From positions 1-64,000 of the forward strand of contig NZ_JBEWZI010000006.1 in NCBI RefSeq assembly GCF_040566545.1: DNA of 64,000 nucleotides, in the 5' to 3' direction. This stretch comes from Uliginosibacterium flavum (GTDB taxonomy: Bacteria > Pseudomonadota > Gammaproteobacteria > Burkholderiales > Rhodocyclaceae). This document shows positions 59,501-64,000 of this stretch, one piece after another; position 1 is the first letter of the stretch, and each line of letters starts with the position of its first letter. The notes under the pieces were generated by a model, which was not told the DNA's origin, made no database searches, and saw nothing but the letters and a program-made list of their open reading frames with translations. The translations under genes and the position numbers were made by a program.

Positions 59501-62500
59501 CTATCCACCGCTATCCGCTCGATGTGGGTGGGGCCAGTCATTGCATCGCTCGGTGCAGTCTATCTGGCCGTTTCGAATCCGGCAGCGCTGATCGTGGCCA
59601 TGCCGATCCTGCTGCTGTGGTTCGCGTCACCGCTCATCGTGTGGTGGATCAGTCGCCCGCTCGTTCGCAGTCAGGCAAGCCTGAGCAAGGAACAGACAAT
59701 CTTTCTGCGTAATATTTCACGGCGAACCTGGGCCTTCTTCGACAAATTCGTCAGCCCGGAAGACAATTATTTACCGCCCGATAACTACCAGGAGTATCGC
59801 GTTGCTGCGATTGCTCACCGCACCTCGCCGACCAACATCGGAATGGCTTTGCTGGCGAATCTGACAGCTTATGATTTCGGCTACATCCTCGCAGGCAAGC
59901 TCATCGAGCGTACGACGAATACGCTGCAGACGATGGGCAAGCTGGAACGATACCGAGGTCATTTTTACAATTGGTACGACACACAGACGCTACAGCCGAT
60001 GCAACCACTGTATGTGTCGACCGTGGATAGCGGAAATCTCGCCGGTCACTTGCTGACCTTGAATCCGGGTTTGCTCGCGCTGGGCGACGAGCAGATATTG
60101 CCGGCACGCCTGTTTGATGGTCTGGGCGACACGTTCAGGATTTACATGGAGATGGCCGACGAGACCGACCGGATTGCCGCAGGGCAGGCGGCGGCCTTGC
60201 GGAACGAACTGGAGTCGGCGTCCGCGATTCGCCCAGGCACGCTGATGGCTGCTCACGCGACACTGCTACGACTCTCAGCCAATGCAATCGCGCTGTTTGA
60301 TCGCGTCGCCAGCCAGCTTGCGCTCGTGGACAACACGCCGCTTGAAGTCGACGCGAAAGCTTCGCAAGCCAGATCAGCTAAAAAAACAGAGGCCGCATTC
60401 TGGGCGCAGGCGCTGGTGGAACAATGTCGTGAAGCTCTGGATGAACTGAACTTCCTTGCCCCCTGTGTGTCACTTGCGCCCCCTCCGAGCGGGCTGGAAA
60501 TGTATCTCCTGGGGAATTCCCGATTAGCCACAATCCCGACGCTGCGTGAACTGGTGAGTCTGGAGCCAGCCTTGCGCCCGGACATCAGTGCCCACTTCGA
60601 CGCCGATAACATGCAGCCGGCGCAGTACGCCTGGCTGCTGGCATTGCATCAGGCCGTGACGCTGGGAAGTTCCCGCGCTCAGGCGCGACTCGAAGCCATC
60701 GAAGATCTGGCCTTGCAAGCCAGTGATTATTCCCGCATGGAATATGACTTCCTGTTTGACAAGACACAGCACTTGCTCAGCATTGGCTACAACGTCAGTG
60801 ACCGTCGGCTTGATGCGGGCTACTACGATCTGCTCGCATCCGAAGCGCGGCTGGGCTGTTTCGTGGGCATTGCCACAGGGCAATTGCCACAGGAGAGCTG
60901 GTTTGCGCTGGGGCGCTTGCTTGCCGCCACAGGCGGCGAGCCGGCCTTGCTGTCGTGGAGCGGCTCGATGTTCGAGTATCTGATGCCGCTGCTGGTCATG
61001 CCGACCTATGACAATACCTTGCTCGATCAGACCTGCGCAGCAGCGGTGACGCGTCAGATCGAATACGGCAAGCAACGCGGGGTGCCTTGGGGCGTTTCCG
61101 AGTCGGGTTACAACACGGTCGATCTGGAACTCAATTATCAATACCACGCCTTCGGAGTGCCGGGCCTGGGGCTCAAGCGCGGGCTGGCTGAAGATCTGGT
61201 GATCGCACCGTATGCATCGGCGCTGGCGCTGATGGTGGCGCCAGAGCAGGCCTGCGTGAATCTGCAGCGTCTGGCGGCGGATGGTCTGGTGGGCAAATAT
61301 GGTTTCTTCGAAGCCATTGATTACACCGCCTCGCGTCAGCGGCGCGGTCAGTCCAGCGCCGTGGTGCGTTCATTCATGGCCCACCATCAGGGCATGAGCT
61401 TGCTGGCGCTGGCTTATCTGCTGCTGGATCGGCCAATGCAGCGACGTTTCGAGTCGGAACCGCAGTTTCAATCCGTCATGCTCTTGCTGCAGGAGAAGGT
61501 CCCTAAAACGACCGCGCTGTTTTCGCATACGGCCCAGCGTTTTGATACTGCGGCGAGTGCGGAAACCGTCGAGACGCCGATCCGTGTGTTCAACAGCGCC
61601 AGCACGCCGATCCCCGAAGTGCAGTTGCTGTCGAACGGGCGTTACCACGTCATGCTTACCAATGCCGGCGGAGGTTACAGCCGCTGGAAGGATCTGGCGG
61701 TTACGCGCTGGCGTGAAGATACGACACGCGATAACTGGGGCTCTTTCTGCTATATCCGCGATGTCGCCAGCAAGGCCTTCTGGTCGTCGACCTATCAGCC
61801 CACGCTCAAGCGCCCGGAACACTATGAGGCGATCTTTTCGGAGGGTCGCGCGGAATTCCGTCGGCGCGATTCCGTCGGCGGTGGTCTGGGTGCCGATCTG
61901 GGAAATTTCGAGACACATACCGAAATTGTCGTCTCGCCCGAAGATGACATCGAGCTGCGCCGGGTGCGCATCACCAATCGTTCGCGCCAGCGCAGGGTAG
62001 TGGAAATCACCAGCTACGCCGAGGTGGTGATTGCCCCGGCCGCCGCAGATGCGCTGCATCCGGCCTTCAGCAACCTGTTTGTCCAGACCGAGATCCTGCG
62101 CGAGCGGCGCGCAATCCTGTGCACGCGTCGGCCAGCCTCGGTGGGCCAGCAAGCGCCGTGGATGTTTCATCAGATCGCGGTACATGGCACGGACATCCGT
62201 GAGGAGTCATACGAAACGGATCGCATGCGCTTTATCGGCCGCACCCGCAGTGCTGCAGAGCCGCTGGCCATGAGCGAGATGGCGCCACTTTCCAATACCG
62301 AAGGTTCGGTGCTGGATCCTGTCGTTGCCATCCGCGTCTCGTTCACGCTCGAAGCAGAGCAGTCCGTCACCCTAGATATGGTGACGGGCGTGGCCGATAC
62401 GCGCGAACTGGCCATGGGCCTGGTCGACAAGTATCAGGATCGGCACCTCGCCGATCGCGTCTTCGATCTGGCCTGGACACACAGCCAGGTGGTGCTGCGC

Positions 62501-64000
62501 CAACTCAATGCCAGCGAAGCCGATGCGCAGTTGCACGCGCGTCTGGCCAGTTCGGTCATCTACGCAAACCCCGGCTTGCGCGCCGAGGCACCTCTGCTGA
62601 TCAGGAACCGGCGTGGGCAGTCCGGACTGTGGGGTTACACCATTTCCGGGGATCTGCCGATTGTGCTGCTGCAGATTGGCGATGCCGACAATATCGATCT
62701 CGTGCGTCAGCTCATCCAGGCTCAAGCCTACTGGCGCCTGAAGGGCCTGGCGGTGGATCTGGTGATCTGGAACGAAGATCGCGCGGGTTACCGTCAGCAG
62801 CTGCAGGAACAGATCATGAGCTTAATTGCTTCAGGGGTCGGTGCCAGCCAGGTTGATCGGCCGGGTGGCATCTTCGTGCGCTCTGGCGAGCAGATGTCCG
62901 GCGAGGACCGTATCCTGTTCCAATCCGTCGCGCGTGCCGTCATCACGGATGGCCGCGGCAGCCTGGCCGAGCAGTTCGAGCATCGTGGCCCCCGCGAAAC
63001 CCGGGCTCCGCGCTTTGCCCCCACCAGCCTGCCCAAGATTGCTCACCGCTCCGAACCGAACTCTTCGTCGATACCGGCGCGACGCGATCTGATCCTCTTC
63101 AATGGCCTGGGTGGCTTTGCCCCGGACGGGCGCGAATACGTCATCACCCTGGCCCCCGGTCAGGTCACGCCCGCGCCCTGGGTCAATGTGCTGGCGAATG
63201 CGAATTTCGGTACGGTCATTTCGGAAAATGGCGCGGCCTACACCTGGAGTGAAAACGCTCACGAATTCCGGCTCACGCCCTGGCACAACGATCCGGTCAG
63301 CGATGCCAGTGGCGAAGCGCTGTATCTGCGTGATGAAGATACGGGCAACGTCTGGTCACCGACACCGCTGCCGGTTCGCGCGACGACGACTTATGTCATT
63401 CGCCACGGCTTCGGCTACAGCGTGTTCGAAACTCATGTGGATGGCATCAGCACCGAACTGTGGGTGTATGTGGATCTGAACGCCGCGGTCAAGTTCTCGG
63501 TGCTCAAGGTGCGTAACGAATCGGGTCGGCCACGCAGGCTGTCCGCCACAGGCTATGTCGAATGGGTCCTGGGTGATCTGACACCTAAATCGGCCATGCA
63601 TGTCAGCACCGAAATCGTCAATCCAAGCGGCGCCCTGTATGCGCGCAATCCCTACAACACGGCGTTTGCCGAGCGGGTCGCATTCTTCGACGTGGATGAT
63701 CCGGCACGCAACCTCACCGGCGACCGCAGCGAATTCATCGGTCGCAATGGCTCCCTGCGCAGTCCGGCCGCACTGAGTCGCCAGCGCCTGTCCGGCAAGG
63801 TCGGCGCGGGCATGGATCCCTGCGCCGCGATCCAGACCAGTTTCGATCTGGCTGACGGGCAGGAGCGCGAAATCGTCTTCCGCCTGGGCGTCGGGCGCAA
63901 TGCGGACGAGGCTGGCAAGCTGGTCCAGCGTTTCCGTGGCTCGCTGGCCGCGCGTAGCGCACTCGATGCGGTGCACGCCTATTGGCGGCGCACTCTGGGC
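56549..64000 (+). CDS. Cyclic beta-1,2-glucan synthase-like protein (NdvB/ChvB type), C-terminus beyond the window
   Basis: 2484 codons are open to the right edge with no stop. The order fits NdvB: an N-terminal helical region with LDNFYLIEEQI, transmembrane helices near 410-470, a GT84-type glycosyltransferase domain with VITLDTDTLLP (D-x-D), EGSFIGKGIYDVDAFEQAL and HDLLEGCYARAGLL, a QxxRW-like RRHRWIRGDWQL, more helices (about 860-900 and 990-1030), a glucoamylase-like domain (SWSGSMFEYLMPLL, WGVSESGYN, MAHHQGMSLLALAYLL near 1610) and GH94-type phosphorylase repeats. These enzymes make and size cyclic glucans for the periplasm, important in low osmolarity and host contact. The start TTG 56549 has AAGGGAG eight bases upstream. 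The missing tail is perhaps 300-400 residues. Confidence 0.9.
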   Translation, partial: MAAAKKFIEHLLAWITPALGESRIGDWPQISSDEEAPLRAELFSADQMELHGKSLASAHRITLDRAPDQLLARLAENEAALIEVCDLLTSAVTEKRRITPAGGWLLDNFYLIEEQIRATRIHLPKGYSRGLPRLKSGSSAGRPRVYDIALEIVSHGDGRVDAEVLTRFVAAYQNVTPLKLGELWAIPIMLRLAIIENLRRVGVRVAVGWNERNLAGSWADQMTEIAERDPKSLILIIADMARSNPPMGGAFVAELARRLQGRGPALALPLTWVEQTLSESTLTIEQLVQLENQQQAANQVSISNSIGSLRVLGAMDWREFVETLSVVEQTLREDPVGIYGQMDFATRDQYRHANEALAKKSPLSEGELARQVVELARAGADKATVSGERARHVGFYLIGKGLPALERVAQIRHSGLYSLWSNVKQHPEYLYLGAIALLTLIFAGAMVFLAQTAVTSRLVLGLFAIPALLVASRLASALVNWVATQVVKPHALPRMDYSEGIPSQSRTLVVVPTMLTGAQSIENLVEALEVRFLANRDERLHFALLTDFLDAHEETLPEDEALLLLAQARIADLNEKYSSDGGQTPNDIFFLFHRPRRWNPQAGIWMGYERKRGKLAALNALLRGETWGAATDQFSIVVGDTTALSSVKYVITLDTDTLLPRDAARQFVGTMAHPLNRPCYDESKQRVTEGYGILQPRVAISLPGTNRSRYARLYGGEPGIDPYTRAVSDVYQDVFREGSFIGKGIYDVDAFEQALGGRFPENRILSHDLLEGCYARAGLLSDVQLYEDYPARYAADVSRRHRWIRGDWQLAAWLLRRVPDHCLGKHAEKQADAKAVSAQRLAPQKNPLSGLSQWKLIDNLRRSLLPAALMLVLILGWTLFSPAWLWTLMLLGVMLIPLCALTLDLLRKPADVPLRQHVSVIADSASRGFIQTAFELACLPYEACFSLDAILRTLWRMGVTHKRLLEWNPSSETERAASTREGSELSTAIRSMWVGPVIASLGAVYLAVSNPAALIVAMPILLLWFASPLIVWWISRPLVRSQASLSKEQTIFLRNISRRTWAFFDKFVSPEDNYLPPDNYQEYRVAAIAHRTSPTNIGMALLANLTAYDFGYILAGKLIERTTNTLQTMGKLERYRGHFYNWYDTQTLQPMQPLYVSTVDSGNLAGHLLTLNPGLLALGDEQILPARLFDGLGDTFRIYMEMADETDRIAAGQAAALRNELESASAIRPGTLMAAHATLLRLSANAIALFDRVASQLALVDNTPLEVDAKASQARSAKKTEAAFWAQALVEQCREALDELNFLAPCVSLAPPPSGLEMYLLGNSRLATIPTLRELVSLEPALRPDISAHFDADNMQPAQYAWLLALHQAVTLGSSRAQARLEAIEDLALQASDYSRMEYDFLFDKTQHLLSIGYNVSDRRLDAGYYDLLASEARLGCFVGIATGQLPQESWFALGRLLAATGGEPALLSWSGSMFEYLMPLLVMPTYDNTLLDQTCAAAVTRQIEYGKQRGVPWGVSESGYNTVDLELNYQYHAFGVPGLGLKRGLAEDLVIAPYASALALMVAPEQACVNLQRLAADGLVGKYGFFEAIDYTASRQRRGQSSAVVRSFMAHHQGMSLLALAYLLLDRPMQRRFESEPQFQSVMLLLQEKVPKTTALFSHTAQRFDTAASAETVETPIRVFNSASTPIPEVQLLSNGRYHVMLTNAGGGYSRWKDLAVTRWREDTTRDNWGSFCYIRDVASKAFWSSTYQPTLKRPEHYEAIFSEGRAEFRRRDSVGGGLGADLGNFETHTEIVVSPEDDIELRRVRITNRSRQRRVVEITSYAEVVIAPAAADALHPAFSNLFVQTEILRERRAILCTRRPASVGQQAPWMFHQIAVHGTDIREESYETDRMRFIGRTRSAAEPLAMSEMAPLSNTEGSVLDPVVAIRVSFTLEAEQSVTLDMVTGVADTRELAMGLVDKYQDRHLADRVFDLAWTHSQVVLRQLNASEADAQLHARLASSVIYANPGLRAEAPLLIRNRRGQSGLWGYTISGDLPIVLLQIGDADNIDLVRQLIQAQAYWRLKGLAVDLVIWNEDRAGYRQQLQEQIMSLIASGVGASQVDRPGGIFVRSGEQMSGEDRILFQSVARAVITDGRGSLAEQFEHRGPRETRAPRFAPTSLPKIAHRSEPNSSSIPARRDLILFNGLGGFAPDGREYVITLAPGQVTPAPWVNVLANANFGTVISENGAAYTWSENAHEFRLTPWHNDPVSDASGEALYLRDEDTGNVWSPTPLPVRATTTYVIRHGFGYSVFETHVDGISTELWVYVDLNAAVKFSVLKVRNESGRPRRLSATGYVEWVLGDLTPKSAMHVSTEIVNPSGALYARNPYNTAFAERVAFFDVDDPARNLTGDRSEFIGRNGSLRSPAALSRQRLSGKVGAGMDPCAAIQTSFDLADGQEREIVFRLGVGRNADEAGKLVQRFRGSLAARSALDAVHAYWRRTLG

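Noticed and set aside
1..64000. tRNA and rRNA genes, CRISPR arrays, prophage or plasmid origin
   Set aside because: I looked for cloverleaf-like GGTTCGA-containing segments, rRNA sequence, spaced repeats and phage or replication genes and found none that I could support by eye; a covariance-model scan would be decisive.

Overview
The window looks like chromosomal DNA from a diazotrophic betaproteobacterium, most likely Rhodocyclales (Azoarcus/Dechloromonas-like). The grounds are a GC-rich genome, a nifL-nifA pair divergent from an rnfABCDGEH operon (as known from Azoarcus-type diazotrophs), nifVWZM, a urease plus urtABCDE block, a cyanide-insensitive type bd oxidase, and many short palindromic intergenic repeats. 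The genus is an inference.

Layout. 1-2478: a two-gene module on the minus strand (a DUF5343-like gene followed with a GTGA overlap by a Swt1-type HEPN gene that runs off the left edge). The first gene is split by an IS50/Tn5-like IS4-family element (502-1970) with a 9-bp target duplication; removing the element restores the reading frame. 3005-6184: nifL and nifA (minus). 6185-6495: a divergent control region with two -24/-12 promoters, one NifA-type enhancer between them and an NtrC-like site. 6496-11882: the rnf electron-transfer operon (plus). 12090-13004: a periplasmic binding protein of unknown ligand. 13005-26538: urea ABC transporter and urease genes in one direction (urtABCDE-ureDA-ureJ-ureBC-ureE-ureF-ureG, minus), with two AT-rich orphan genes between urease genes. 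26742-29634: GbsR/MarR-like regulator and cydAB with an FNR box. 29886-33030: LHPP-like HAD phosphatase, AraC regulator, metallo-beta-lactamase-fold protein. 33158-37454: a response regulator and a 1194-residue NCS1-transporter/histidine-kinase/receiver fusion. 37709-40600: nifVWZM (minus) behind its own sigma-54 promoter.

The last third (41097-64000) is an envelope and general-stress region: lipoproteins, DUF4398 and OmpA-like proteins, a ferritin-like protein, a kinase/regulator/Crp-Fnr cassette, a cation:proton antiporter, DUF3309, DUF883, CsbD, GlsB and BON proteins, and a very large cyclic beta-1,2-glucan synthase-like protein that runs off the right edge.

How the parts fit. NifL/NifA would sense oxygen and nitrogen and switch on rnf (reductant supply to nitrogenase) and nifVWZM (homocitrate and maturation). 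Urea uptake and urease supply ammonium, and the bd oxidase supports respiration at low oxygen. In the stress region I found a recurring 16-bp dyad (TGTGC-N6-GCACA followed by GAC) in front of five stress genes. It always points toward the gene, and each copy lies 29 bp upstream of a possible -10 element, which is the geometry of a class II Crp/Fnr-activated promoter. A Crp/Fnr-type regulator is encoded in the same region, so I propose it as the controller of this regulon. This and the interrupted DUF5343/HEPN module are the best candidates for undescribed biology here.
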